64,000 nt of DNA from Paenibacillus sp. FSL H8-0537 (lineage in GTDB: Bacteria; Bacillota; Bacilli; Paenibacillales; Paenibacillaceae): contig NZ_CP150290.1 of assembly GCF_038051995.1 (NCBI RefSeq), positions 4,392,001 through 4,456,000 on the forward strand. The letters run 5' to 3'. The notes under the pieces were generated by a model that was given only the letters and a program-made list of their open reading frames with translations, did not search any database and was not told the DNA's origin. The translations under genes and the position numbers were made by a program. This document shows, in pieces, positions 17,743 through 26,915 of this stretch (positions are counted from its first letter, which is position 1; every line of letters begins with the position of its first letter).

Positions 17743-20442
17743 CTACTTTCCCTTCGAGCCCGTCAGCTGCAATACCCCAAAGCCGAATGTGTTCTGGTAC
17801 GACTGTCCGGACCGATCATTCCACATGGCCACACTATCGCGGCCTCCGTCGCCATCCTCGTCATTATTGATTTGCACGTCAAAGCCGATTAGATCTCCAG
17901 CTTTTGGCGCCTTGCCAATCCATGCGATAGATGCTTCCACTACATAACCATTCGCCGTCCGCTTCGTAGCTGAGATTAGATTTTTGCTTAATGAAGCCGG
18001 GCTGACAGTTTGTTCATTATCGAAGTTGATCCGGTACTGTCCGTCATCGGCATCATAGCTGCTGCTCGCTGCATTATTCTGGTCGATGAAAATTTCCACC
18101 GAATCCTGCTCCCACGCATTCGCGCTCTTTTTCGACAACAGCGAGTCAGTCACCTCGGCCAGCACATACAAACGTTGGCCGTCCCATAACGTTCTGACCT
18201 TGGCCTTCGATCCGCTTGATCCATTTACCCAGCGGTCGGTCATGATTGATTTTGCATTTGCCCATACCGCATCAATGCTGCCATCAATGACTGGCGTACC
18301 TTTTACAGCTTTAGTATGTTGAGGTCCTTCAACCAGCTTTAAAATGCCGAATTTGGACGTATCCTTATCCTGCGAATTCGTCTTGTCATTCCAGGATGAC
18401 TTCGTCACTGTACTGCCGGATTTATCAACCATTCGCACATCGAACCCAAGCTGTTTTCCTAGCTGCCCTTTAATAGGAACCGCAGCTTCAATACGGTAGC
18501 CGCCTTCCGTCTTAACCGCTTTATAATTCACGGTTTTATCCTTATTCGCTCCACTGCGCTGGAATGTATATTTTTTATCGTCCGCCTCGTAAGACGTTGT
18601 CTTGCCATTGTTGCTGTCTATATAAAGCTCAATTGCATCACTGCCATTCGCCGTCTTATCCATCACATCAACCGTTACATAAAGATGCTTCTTATCCCAA
18701 AGCGTCTTCACCTTGGCAATTGCACTGCCATCCTTCGAGATGGATACGAGCGGCGCTCTATTCCAAACCTCTTCCAGTTTGCCATCGATCTTCGCAGTTC
18801 CCTCCGCTGCCGTTGCTTGCATCGTTTCGACTGGCACCTTGCTCGGATCGACGAGCGCCCAGTACGCAAATTTCGCCTGAAGCCGCTCATCGAACAATAG
18901 CGGCCAATTATTGCGCGTGACAGGGAAAGTACGGAGCCATGAATTAAGATCGTCCTTGCCCCAGAAGATTACTGCATTGAGCTGATCCTTATGCTTTTTA
19001 AACACATCGAAAACTTCCTTGTACCGATTTGCCTGCTTAATTTGCAATTCAAGCGGAAACGCATCATAGGTGTCAGTGTCATTCGTATAAGCACTCATAT
19101 CAAGCTCCGTGACCTGCTGCTCTATGCCAAGATCCCGGAACGCCTGAAGCATATCATCAAGTGACTGAACGGACGGGGACGCAATGCCAATATGTGTTTG
19201 ATGGCCGACGCCATCCACAGGAATACCCTTGTCCTGTAGGCGCTTGATTAAATCATGCAAATCTTGTCGTTTTTGAGGAATATCCGTGTTGTAGTCGTTA
19301 ATAAACAGCTTGGCCTGTGGATCTGCAGCATGTGCATATTCGAACGCCTTCTCGATAAATTCCTCGCCTGCTATTTGGTACCATAGGCTGTTGCGCAAAC
19401 CATTCGGCTTCTGGTCACCGGAATCAAGAACCTCATTCACAACGTCCCAAGCATAGATTTTGCCCTTGTATCGGCCTACTACCGTCTCAATATGCCGCTT
19501 CATCCTTGCATACAGCAATTCCTTGCTGGCAAGATTGCCTTTCTCATCGTAGAACACCCAATTTGGCGTTTGGGAATGCCAGATGAGCGTATGGCCGCGT
19601 ACAGCAATGTCATTGTCTACAGCAAAATCAACGATTTTATCCGAGCGTGTAAAATCAAATTGGCCTTCCTTCGGCTCGGTAGCATCCCACTTCAGCTCAT
19701 TGCCTGCGGTCAGACTGTTGAAATGCTTCTGTAGCAGCTGTGCATCTGGGCCGGTGGCATCTTCAATTTCACTTACGAGCAAGGAAGTGCCCAGTAAAAA
19801 ATCATCGGCAAATACATCTTTTAGAGATGGAATATCCTTTTGAATTTCAATAGGCAACGCATCTGGAATGCGCGCAATAACAACATCATCCACATTGAAG
19901 TCAAGCTTCGCATTATCTATGGATTCAAAATAAACACCTAGGGTCTCAATCGGATGGAGCAAGCTGTACGCGCCAGTTAGCTTCACCCAGCCGCTTTCCG
20001 TTACTGTTTTGGCAGCAACTGACTCATAAAACATATCCCCATTCGTTTTCCGCTCGATCAGCATCGAGACGGACGAATCAGGCGTTCCCGCAGGCAGGCG
20101 AACCCAAGCTGAGAGCTCATAGGATTTGCCGACCTCCATAAACGAGGCTAGATTGAGCATTGGGCCGTTCCAGCCTTCCGTTCTTCCTGTAACCTGAAGA
20201 CCAAATTTACCCGAATGGGCAGCCGAAGCAGCAGCCGTCAGGCTTTCGTTGCCGCCGCGTCCATACCAGCCTTGTGTAGTGCCGTCTTCGAAATCCGTCG
20301 TGATTTGTTCAGCTTCGCTTGGCGGCGCTGTGCTAGCTTCCGCATTCGTCTGCTTTGGCAGCACGCTAAGCGATAAGGACGTTACCATCAAAATAGCAAC
20401 CAGTAACAACGAAATAGAGCGTTTCAGTCGATTCTTCTTCAT
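17743..20442 (-). CDS. Secreted modular xylanase: CBM22-GH10-CBM9-CBM9
   Basis: This 899-residue exported enzyme hydrolyses internal beta-1,4 bonds in xylan. Domains in order are: a signal peptide (1-35, cleavage near TNAEA); a CBM22/CBM4_9 module (about 46-193); a GH10 catalytic barrel (about 205-535) with acid/base Glu337 in WDVVNEVL and nucleophile Glu446 in QQVTELDMS; and two CBM9 modules (about 545-720 and 725-895), which are similar to each other (WDKKHLYVTVDVMD and WDGQRLYVLAEVTD). CBM9 modules bind reducing ends of sugars. There is no SLH anchor, so the enzyme is released or held by its CBMs. Two promoter modules precede it, at 20585 and 20757. The intracellular GH10 gene follows in the same transcript. 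Confidence 0.95.
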   Translation of the reverse strand: MKKNRLKRSISLLLVAILMVTSLSLSVLPKQTNAEASTAPPSEAEQITTDFEDGTTQGWYGRGGNESLTAAASAAHSGKFGLQVTGRTEGWNGPMLNLASFMEVGKSYELSAWVRLPAGTPDSSVSMLIERKTNGDMFYESVAAKTVTESGWVKLTGAYSLLHPIETLGVYFESIDNAKLDFNVDDVVIARIPDALPIEIQKDIPSLKDVFADDFLLGTSLLVSEIEDATGPDAQLLQKHFNSLTAGNELKWDATEPKEGQFDFTRSDKIVDFAVDNDIAVRGHTLIWHSQTPNWVFYDEKGNLASKELLYARMKRHIETVVGRYKGKIYAWDVVNEVLDSGDQKPNGLRNSLWYQIAGEEFIEKAFEYAHAADPQAKLFINDYNTDIPQKRQDLHDLIKRLQDKGIPVDGVGHQTHIGIASPSVQSLDDMLQAFRDLGIEQQVTELDMSAYTNDTDTYDAFPLELQIKQANRYKEVFDVFKKHKDQLNAVIFWGKDDLNSWLRTFPVTRNNWPLLFDERLQAKFAYWALVDPSKVPVETMQATAAEGTAKIDGKLEEVWNRAPLVSISKDGSAIAKVKTLWDKKHLYVTVDVMDKTANGSDAIELYIDSNNGKTTSYEADDKKYTFQRSGANKDKTVNYKAVKTEGGYRIEAAVPIKGQLGKQLGFDVRMVDKSGSTVTKSSWNDKTNSQDKDTSKFGILKLVEGPQHTKAVKGTPVIDGSIDAVWANAKSIMTDRWVNGSSGSKAKVRTLWDGQRLYVLAEVTDSLLSKKSANAWEQDSVEIFIDQNNAASSSYDADDGQYRINFDNEQTVSPASLSKNLISATKRTANGYVVEASIAWIGKAPKAGDLIGFDVQINNDEDGDGGRDSVAMWNDRSGQSYQNTFGFGVLQLTGSKGK

Positions 20443-20584
20443 TTAAAACACCTTGCCTTTCAACTTATATTCCATAAAGCTCCCTTTTGGGGCGTGTCAT
20501 GGCATCATTTGCTTTCTAGCAAAATGAACTCGGCGGATACCGCTGCATCTTGGTTCATTTATACCTAATCTTGCATTCCTTGCA

Positions 20585-20649
20585 AGTATAGCGTTTTCAT
20601 TTTGAGCTAACTACCCGTTGATCTTTGTGAATTCACCCGATAAATCATA
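20585..20649 (-). promoter_or_regulatory. Proximal promoter P1 of the secreted xylanase, module copy 3
   Basis: On the minus strand, -35 TAGTTA (20608-20613), a 17-base spacer and -10 TATACT (20585-20590). A cre-like site TGAAAACGCTATAC (20586-20599) overlaps the -10. Box A GGGTGAATT (20630-20638) and box B GGGTAGTT sit upstream at the same distances as in copies 1 and 2, within one base. The predicted leader is about 135 bases. Confidence 0.65.
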
Positions 20650-20745
20650 GATCCTTTTGCGAAATCGGGCCAAACGTTGGGAAATTCGATCCAGCTCCTT
20701 CACACGGTCAGGCTGCATCCCTCGTCCATGAACCGTAGATCGTTA

Positions 20746-20763
20746 CTACACTTAAAAGTGTAG
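20746..20763. promoter_or_regulatory. 18-bp perfect palindrome overlapping P2
   Basis: An 8-bp perfect inverted repeat CTACACTT/AAGTGTAG with a 2-base centre overlaps the -10 and start region of P2. Copies 1 and 3 of the module lack it, so it may be an extra operator specific to P2. Confidence 0.5.
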
Positions 20764-20822
20764 CGCTTACATTTTTGGACAACAACCTGTCTATCTTGTG
20801 TTCAATTACCCGTCATATTATA
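20757..20822 (-). promoter_or_regulatory. Distal promoter P2 of the secreted xylanase, module copy 2
   Basis: On the minus strand, -35 TTGTTG (20780-20785), a 17-base spacer and -10 TACACT (20757-20762). The cre-like site at 20759-20771 is identical to that of the nine-gene operon. Box A GGGTAATTG (20803-20811), box B AGGTTGTT and TATAATAT (around 20815-20822) lie at exactly the same distances as in copy 1. Confidence 0.68.
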
Positions 20823-20835
20823 GGTTTATTCTTGT

Positions 20836-20856
20836 CAGCTGCTATCAAAGCAGCTG
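20836..20856. promoter_or_regulatory. Inverted repeat upstream of P2
   Basis: CAGCTGC and GCAGCTG are separated by seven bases just upstream of module copy 2. It is a possible operator. No T-run follows, so termination is unlikely. Confidence 0.35.
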
Positions 20857-20865
20857 TCTAAATAA

Positions 20866-20912
20866 CAAAAAGACCGCAATTCCCAACCAAGTGGAAGGGG
20901 TTGCGATCTTTG
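20866..20912 (-). terminator. Terminator of the GH43/two-component operon
   Basis: A long imperfect stem (about 20867-20884 with 20894-20911, AAAGAYCGCAA paired arms) is followed on the minus strand by TTTTTGTTATTT. It lies about 50 bases after the stop of the GH43 gene at 20962. Confidence 0.8.
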
Positions 20913-20961
20913 TGCTTTATTATGCATATCTACTATTTGTTATTTAATCATAGCGGTCTAG

Positions 20962-21951
20962 CTAGCTTTCCATCGCATAAGGATCGATTATTTGAATCGT
21001 TCCATCATCATTGTAATGCAATTCCGTGAATTTAACACAGCGCTTATGATTGACACCTTCGGAGAGGGAGCTGTCGTGATAGAACAAATACCATTTGTCT
21101 TCAAACTGAACGATAGAATGATGGGTCGTCCAGCCGATTACTGGTGTAAGAATGGTCCCTTTGAACGTATAGGGACCCATCGGGTTACGGCTAACCGCGT
21201 AAACCAGCTTATGGGTAGTCCCTGTTGAGTACGACAAATAGTACCAGCCGTTATATTTATGCACCCAAGGTCCCTCGAAATATCTTCGATCCTCATCACC
21301 AGCTAGAATCGGGCTGCCGTTTTCGTCGAGAATCGAAATCTCCTGTAGCTCACCTTGAAAAGACAGCATATCCTCGCTCAGCAATGCGACCCGCGGACCC
21401 AGCGCTGCCTCCCCCGCATTCGGACCTTCTGCGCCCGGCTCAAAGACGCCGTTCTGCCATTTTTCCAGTTGTCCTCCCCAAAGACCTCCGAAATAAATGT
21501 AGGACTTATCGTCTTCATCCACGAATACAGCCGGATCAATACTGAAGCTGCCCGCAATGTAGTCAGGCTCTGGGGTAAAGGTACCCGCTGGTGTCGTGCT
21601 TGTGGCTACGCCAATCCGAAAGATTCCTTCATGATCCCGAGCGGGGAAAAACAAATAATACATATTGTTCTTATAGGCAGCATCCGGCGCCCATAGCTGC
21701 TTAGAAGCCCAACGGACATCCTTTAGATGCAATACCTCGCCATGGTCTACAACAGCAGCGTCAAAACTGTCTATCGACAGCACATGATAATCCTCCATCG
21801 CGTATTGATCCCCATTATCGTTGTCAGGACCATCGTGGTCAAGGTCATGAGACGGGTAAATATAGATTTTGCCTTCAAATACATGGGCAGAAGGATCTGC
21901 TGTAAAAAGATGGGTAACAAGCGGTTGATTAGGTACTGGTGCATTAGACAT
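20962..21951 (-). CDS. GH43 beta-xylosidase/arabinofuranosidase, intracellular
   Basis: This is a family 43 five-bladed propeller of about 329 residues without a signal peptide. The general base is in LFTADPSAHVFEG, the pKa-tuning Asp in SFSIDPAVFVDED, and the general acid Glu in YFEGPWVHKYNGWYYL. The start is the ATG at 21951, with GGAGGAG seven bases ahead; the frame extends to 21978 without support. Family 43 members of this kind remove xylose or arabinose from short xylan fragments. The gene follows the second GH43 gene by 45 bases and ends the operon with the YesN/YesM pair. Exact specificity cannot be read from sequence. Confidence 0.9.
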   Translation of the reverse strand: MSNAPVPNQPLVTHLFTADPSAHVFEGKIYIYPSHDLDHDGPDNDNGDQYAMEDYHVLSIDSFDAAVVDHGEVLHLKDVRWASKQLWAPDAAYKNNMYYLFFPARDHEGIFRIGVATSTTPAGTFTPEPDYIAGSFSIDPAVFVDEDDKSYIYFGGLWGGQLEKWQNGVFEPGAEGPNAGEAALGPRVALLSEDMLSFQGELQEISILDENGSPILAGDEDRRYFEGPWVHKYNGWYYLSYSTGTTHKLVYAVSRNPMGPYTFKGTILTPVIGWTTHHSIVQFEDKWYLFYHDSSLSEGVNHKRCVKFTELHYNDDGTIQIIDPYAMES

Positions 21952-21996
21952 ATGAAATCTCCTCCAATTCAGGGTCATTTCTAACTTGCGTATCGC

Positions 21997-23436
21997 TTAT
22001 TCGCTAAACTGCCACTCGTAAAATTTAATTCCTTTAGTGCCATGCTCTCCACAGAACACAAAGTACAGATCGTGCACACCGTATGCACCCGCTACTTCTG
22101 TTTGCAAGTCCATCCAGCCTTGTCCGTTCATGTTCGGAACCGGAAGTGTCCCAATCTGCTTTCCGTCCGGGGCATTCAAGCGGAGCTCTATTCTGCTATC
22201 CGCACCCGCATTTAAGATGGAAGCCTTAAAAGTCGCGGCTCCTTTATCCCCGAATTGTACCTTGGATAAAGCGAGCCAAGCCCCGCTATCCATGTCAGCT
22301 ACGACCGTTAGCGGGCTTTGCGGATCGCTCTCGCTTGCGATGGCGACCACAGCAACACCAGCACTCCACCCCATCGTCACCGCGTCAACACGGACATAGG
22401 GATTAAATGCCTTTACTTGCCGGGCACCTTCATAATCAGCATGGATCTCTTGAATTAAACCATCCTGAAACGTAAGCTGGTTCAGGTGCGTGGAGCGATA
22501 ACCGTTCGGAACGTCTAGCCTTTGGGATAATGTCTGGGCATGATAAGCGATATACCAGGCTTCATGAAACTGAAAAATGGCATGATGGTTGTTTCCCCCA
22601 ATACCGAAGAAGTGCACTGGATTTTTGAGGATCGTTCCACGATAAGTCCATGGCCCCATCGGTTTGTCGCTTGTCATATAGGCAATTTCGCCTGCGGGCG
22701 GGCTCCCCGCCGGGCGAGCGCCATTATAGAAATTCGAGCAATAGGTATAGTAATAAATGCCATCCCGCTTATTGATACCGGCATCCTCGAACATATACGG
22801 AGCAGGAATGACGGCTACCTCGCCAACAACGCTCGTCATATCATCACCCAACTGCATGACGCGCGCAGTATTGGGCATCTCATGCTTCCCCTTAGGAACA
22901 CCACCGCCAAAATAGATATAGCCCTTTCCATCATCATCGACCAATACGGCAGGATCAAAAAGCCACGTCACATCCTCCACGCCTGGCATTGATCTCGAAA
23001 TCAAGGGCTGCCCTATGGGATCAACCCATGGACCTACCGGGCTATCGCTTGACAATACGCCAATTCCGCTGGCATTGTTGGCAAAGTAAAGGAAATATTT
23101 ATCCTTGCCGTCGATTATTTTATGCGCTGCTGCCGGCGCCCACGACTGCGTGGCCCATTTGGCTGCGCCCTGCGGGCCTGCAACCTGAATTTCGCCATGA
23201 TCCGTCCAGTTCCTCAAATCATCCGAGGAAATAACCGTGATTTTATTAATGGTTCCATACGTATTTTCTTTCATATTTCCATCTTCGTCATATTCCAAAA
23301 CATCGTTCGTCATATAGAGATAGACGCGATCCTCTACAACTAAGGCATACGGATCTGCACCAAATTTGTGGGAGACAAGCGGATTGCCTTGTGGAGGCAA
23401 CTTCCCGATTGCAGTGGCGGGCAGTTGGTCATTCAT
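21997..23436 (-). CDS. GH43 arabinoxylan arabinofuranohydrolase (XynD-like) with CBM6, intracellular
   Basis: This 479-residue protein has a GH43 propeller (about 15-330) and a C-terminal CBM6-like beta-sandwich (about 345-479, starting VRVDAVTMGWSAGV). It closely resembles B. subtilis XynD, which removes arabinose from arabinoxylan. Active-site positions are GADPYALVVEDRVYLY (base), LFDPAVLVDDDGKGYIYFGG and FEDAGINKRDGIYYYTY (acid). It lacks a signal peptide, unlike XynD, so it should act on imported arabinoxylo-oligosaccharides. It is a clear paralogue of the second GH43 module of the SLH protein at 28778-35035. It starts one base after the regulator gene ends and is co-transcribed with it. 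Confidence 0.9.
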   Translation of the reverse strand: MNDQLPATAIGKLPPQGNPLVSHKFGADPYALVVEDRVYLYMTNDVLEYDEDGNMKENTYGTINKITVISSDDLRNWTDHGEIQVAGPQGAAKWATQSWAPAAAHKIIDGKDKYFLYFANNASGIGVLSSDSPVGPWVDPIGQPLISRSMPGVEDVTWLFDPAVLVDDDGKGYIYFGGGVPKGKHEMPNTARVMQLGDDMTSVVGEVAVIPAPYMFEDAGINKRDGIYYYTYCSNFYNGARPAGSPPAGEIAYMTSDKPMGPWTYRGTILKNPVHFFGIGGNNHHAIFQFHEAWYIAYHAQTLSQRLDVPNGYRSTHLNQLTFQDGLIQEIHADYEGARQVKAFNPYVRVDAVTMGWSAGVAVVAIASESDPQSPLTVVADMDSGAWLALSKVQFGDKGAATFKASILNAGADSRIELRLNAPDGKQIGTLPVPNMNGQGWMDLQTEVAGAYGVHDLYFVFCGEHGTKGIKFYEWQFSE

Positions 23437-23437
23437 T

Positions 23438-25105
23438 TCATATCCTCCTTGTACGTTCGTTTTCGTTTATAACGGTAGGAAAGGTATCCCGATATTCTTG
23501 CGGCGTTATTCCCGTCGCCTTCTTAAAAAAGCGCGTAAATGAATGTGCCGCTTCGTAGCCGACGGCGGATGATACTTCTCGAATTTTAAGCTCCCCGTTT
23601 CTTAGCAGCTCTCTAGCTTTTTTCAAACGGCAGCTATCTATATATTCGGATAAATTCACCCCCCGCTCCTGCTTAAAAAACCGGGATAAGTAGGATGGAT
23701 TAAAATAATTAATTTCCGCCAGCCGCACTAAGGATAAGTCCTCGCTTAAATGTTCTTCAATATATCGGCATATACGGTCGATTACACTGGTTGTCCGCTC
23801 CAGCTCGCCGTTATGCTTAACTTTGAATAGGCGGTCGGCAATGACATGCAAATAGGCAATCCCCTCCTTCATGGATGAATGCTCATCTAGTCGCATCAGT
23901 TTTCCATAATCACCAATCTGGTGGTAAAGCCCCCAGCGATTAATGGAAGAAAGCAGCACAAGCGCGATAGAATAATAGCTCTCTATCGTTCGGTGAACAT
24001 TGCCCGTTGGATGCAGCATGCCAGTCGTCATTTCCTCCACTACCTCATAAAACTTCTCTCTTCTCCCAGCTTCAAGATATGCTTCCATTAACTCCGTTCT
24101 TTGAGCAATCATACTGTCTTCTTTCCTGTTTGAAGGCTCAAGCTGCTCCGTGCGATCCGTTAAAATAATCGATAGCCCATCGGCAATGGTCATTTGATGC
24201 AGCTGACGCAGTCTTTCATATTGCTGCGATATCGCTTCCCATTCACAAGAAGCACCACTTATAGTGAAGGCAATCGTTAAGCCTAGCGATTCCAAACATG
24301 TCTCCTGAATGAGCTCGAGCGTTCCTTCCAAATAGCGAATTAAATGACTATAAAACCTTTCCTCGACACGTTCAGATGGCTGAAGCAGCCATAACAAATT
24401 GCCGTGCTTATCAACAATTCCAATATGCCGTGTCTGCTCTGACAAATAGGAATGCCCGATCATTCTGGCGGAATTAACAATCTCGCTTCTATCGGAGTAA
24501 GGGGTCTCAGCTGGATATGACAAATGACCAACTACCATCACAACCGGAATCAAAGGACTCAGATCGATGTTCAGTTTGCCAAATTCCTTAACCAACACCT
24601 CTTGATCATGGCAAAGAAGATGGCTTTTTTGCAAAAGATGTCTGATATACTCTCCTTGTGCCATAAATTCAAGCGCATACATCTGTTCACGGGATCGCTC
24701 GACTAATGCGCTCAATTGATTGTTTTGATGGATCTCTTGAATCACTTCTTGTACAACTTCCGTAACTTTCGTATAACCTTCCGTCTTCAATAAATAACGG
24801 ACATTCGACATTTGAATCGCCTTATAGGCATACTGAAACTCGCTATAGCCCGTTAGGAAGATGATTTTGCACCGTGGCCAATACATCTGGATTTCATCAG
24901 ACAATTCCAAGCCGCTCATGCCTGGCATGCTAATGTCAGTGATAACGATGTCAATACGGGTACGTTGCAGCCAATTGAGCGCTTCTTTACCAGAGTATGC
25001 TTTACAGACATCCAGCTTATCTGGCATCCATCGCTGAAATACTTCATATAACCCATCCGTAATGATGTCTTCATCATCCACGACTAACAGTCTAAGCAAT
25101 CTCAT
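23438..25105 (-). CDS. YesN-type response regulator, AraC family
   Basis: This 555-residue regulator has a receiver domain (1-125) with acidic residues VVDDED at 8-13, phosphoacceptor Asp57 in VITDISMPGMSG and a Lys in LLKTEGY. A long middle region (about 150-440) follows, then an AraC-type DNA-binding domain (about 450-550, ending HSFTRFFKKATGITPQEYRDTFP). It receives phosphate from the YesM-type kinase at 25092, whose gene overlaps its start by 14 bases. All receiver residues are intact, in contrast to the regulator at 15799. It probably activates the xylan genes around it and is a candidate to bind boxes A and B of the composite promoters. Confidence 0.93.
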   Translation of the reverse strand: MRLLRLLVVDDEDIITDGLYEVFQRWMPDKLDVCKAYSGKEALNWLQRTRIDIVITDISMPGMSGLELSDEIQMYWPRCKIIFLTGYSEFQYAYKAIQMSNVRYLLKTEGYTKVTEVVQEVIQEIHQNNQLSALVERSREQMYALEFMAQGEYIRHLLQKSHLLCHDQEVLVKEFGKLNIDLSPLIPVVMVVGHLSYPAETPYSDRSEIVNSARMIGHSYLSEQTRHIGIVDKHGNLLWLLQPSERVEERFYSHLIRYLEGTLELIQETCLESLGLTIAFTISGASCEWEAISQQYERLRQLHQMTIADGLSIILTDRTEQLEPSNRKEDSMIAQRTELMEAYLEAGRREKFYEVVEEMTTGMLHPTGNVHRTIESYYSIALVLLSSINRWGLYHQIGDYGKLMRLDEHSSMKEGIAYLHVIADRLFKVKHNGELERTTSVIDRICRYIEEHLSEDLSLVRLAEINYFNPSYLSRFFKQERGVNLSEYIDSCRLKKARELLRNGELKIREVSSAVGYEAAHSFTRFFKKATGITPQEYRDTFPTVINENERTRRI

Positions 25106-26834
25106 TCTCCTCCTTCAGCTTGATGCGAATGACGACCTTGAGACTATTCAGCTCGCCTCTAGACAGAAGCAAACCGCTATTTCTTCCATACGTTAAAATA
25201 ATGCGCCTATGAATGTTCATCATGCCCGTCATTTCATAAGATTCTGTAGTACTGTCTAGGCGATTCTGTAAGGCTTCGATCTCGGTATCGCTCAATCGAT
25301 TCCCGTTATTTTCCACTATAATCCGGGCCTCAGTCTGATCCAGCTCAAAAGCAACGCGAAGCAGTCCATCTTCCGTCATTTTCTCCAGACTATGCTCATA
25401 TGCGTTTTCGATAATAGGCTGAATGATGAGCCTGGGCACACGGATATTCTCCATTTCCTTTGGCAAGTCATCAAACTCCACACGAATCCGTCTTGAAAAC
25501 CGAAGCTTCTGAATTTCGGTGTACATGCGAGAGTGCCTCGTTTCCTCAGCCAGCAGCACATTATCCTCCCCATTACGGGTAATGAATCTAAAATATTCCC
25601 CTAGCATATTCGTAAATTCTTCAATGCGCTCCGTATCTCCCGTTCTGGCCAATGAATTGAGAATGAAAAAGCTGTTATAAAGAAAATGGGGATTGATTTG
25701 AGATTGAAGCTGCTTGAGCTCCGCCCGCTGCATCATCAGCTTTTGCTTAAAATCCTGATCAATAAGTGCCTGCAATTTATTCAGCATTTGGTTGAACCGA
25801 TTATACAAATAGCCGAACTCATCCTTCTCCTCGTGCTCAATATGAATATCCAATGCACCTCCTTCCATTCTCCTAAAGCTCTGAACGAGAAGCAGCAATG
25901 GTTTATGAACGAATTTATAAGTTGAATAAGAATAGATAGCGATGGCAATGAAGGTCATGATCGCGAATAGCCATGCCCAGATTACGAATTTGCCCAGCGG
26001 TTTGCGTACCGTTTCCTCGGGCAAATACGAAGCAACGGTAACACCCAATTTATCGGAATGTGCTTTATCAATATGATACTTTTTGCCATCTATAACCAGC
26101 TTGGTCGTGCTGGCCTCTTCTACTTCTCTTATATCGCCTTGAAGCCTTCCACTTAATTCCTCGTCGCTCATCAATACAAATCCCGTCGTATCCGAAATAA
26201 GAAAAGATCCGCTTTCTGGATAAATATTGACTTGGTCCAACGCGTATCTCAGCTTTTCCCTATCCAATTCAATTTGTATGACGAATAGCGGCTCTTCTCC
26301 CTTCTTACCGCTATACTTGGAGGTGCTAAGATGAAGGGTGTTCTCCCACTTTACAAGTCGCTGCTCGCTCCTTCCAATACTGAAGCGAAAGAAATTGTAC
26401 TTATCAACGTCAAGATCAGAGATCGCATTGCTAAACGAGATTGTTTTGTTAACAGGACGGATATGCACATAAACATCCTTAATGTATACACTACTATTTT
26501 TAAAGGAAGTTAAGCGACGGATTAAGTAATTTAAGCTCGCTCTTTTTTCAACATTGTCCATCATCTCCCAAGTGACAACGAGCCTATTTAATTCAGTATC
26601 TTCCAACAAGTCGAACTCCTGCAGCTCCATCCATTCGATTTCCCGATTAAGGGCTTCCAAATAATTGGTCAATTGCGCTTCAGAAGTTCTCGACAGGCCT
26701 TCGCTGGCATTTTTATAGCTCCAATTATACAAATATACGCCTAGCAGGATAATAGGAAGAATCACGATGAGATAAATAATGACCTGTCGCAGGAATATCG
26801 TATTACGCCAAGAATGAGCGGGAAATTTAAGCAA
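25092..26834 (-). CDS. YesM-type sensor histidine kinase
   Basis: This membrane kinase has an N-terminal helix (RQVIIYLIVILPIILLGVYLY), an extracellular sensor region of about 230 residues, and a second helix (FVIWAWLFAIMTFIAIAIYSY). A HAMP linker, the His_kinase motif with phosphorylated His in LQSQINPHFLYN (near residue 383) and a HATPase domain ending near 580 complete it. The TTG at 26834, six bases after GGAGGA, is the best start; the frame extends to 26873. It lies 81 bases after the binding-protein gene at 26916 and is coupled to the regulator gene that follows. It should sense extracellular sugars directly or through that lipoprotein. Confidence 0.9.
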   Translation of the reverse strand: MLKFPAHSWRNTIFLRQVIIYLIVILPIILLGVYLYNWSYKNASEGLSRTSEAQLTNYLEALNREIEWMELQEFDLLEDTELNRLVVTWEMMDNVEKRASLNYLIRRLTSFKNSSVYIKDVYVHIRPVNKTISFSNAISDLDVDKYNFFRFSIGRSEQRLVKWENTLHLSTSKYSGKKGEEPLFVIQIELDREKLRYALDQVNIYPESGSFLISDTTGFVLMSDEELSGRLQGDIREVEEASTTKLVIDGKKYHIDKAHSDKLGVTVASYLPEETVRKPLGKFVIWAWLFAIMTFIAIAIYSYSTYKFVHKPLLLLVQSFRRMEGGALDIHIEHEEKDEFGYLYNRFNQMLNKLQALIDQDFKQKLMMQRAELKQLQSQINPHFLYNSFFILNSLARTGDTERIEEFTNMLGEYFRFITRNGEDNVLLAEETRHSRMYTEIQKLRFSRRIRVEFDDLPKEMENIRVPRLIIQPIIENAYEHSLEKMTEDGLLRVAFELDQTEARIIVENNGNRLSDTEIEALQNRLDSTTESYEMTGMMNIHRRIILTYGRNSGLLLSRGELNSLKVVIRIKLKEENEIA

Positions 26835-26915
26835 ACAAAATCCTCCGATGCTGCTTTTATAAGTTGTGAGCAAGTATTGTGTCTTCCAGCAGACAAAAGT
26901 CGAAGAAACCTCTCC

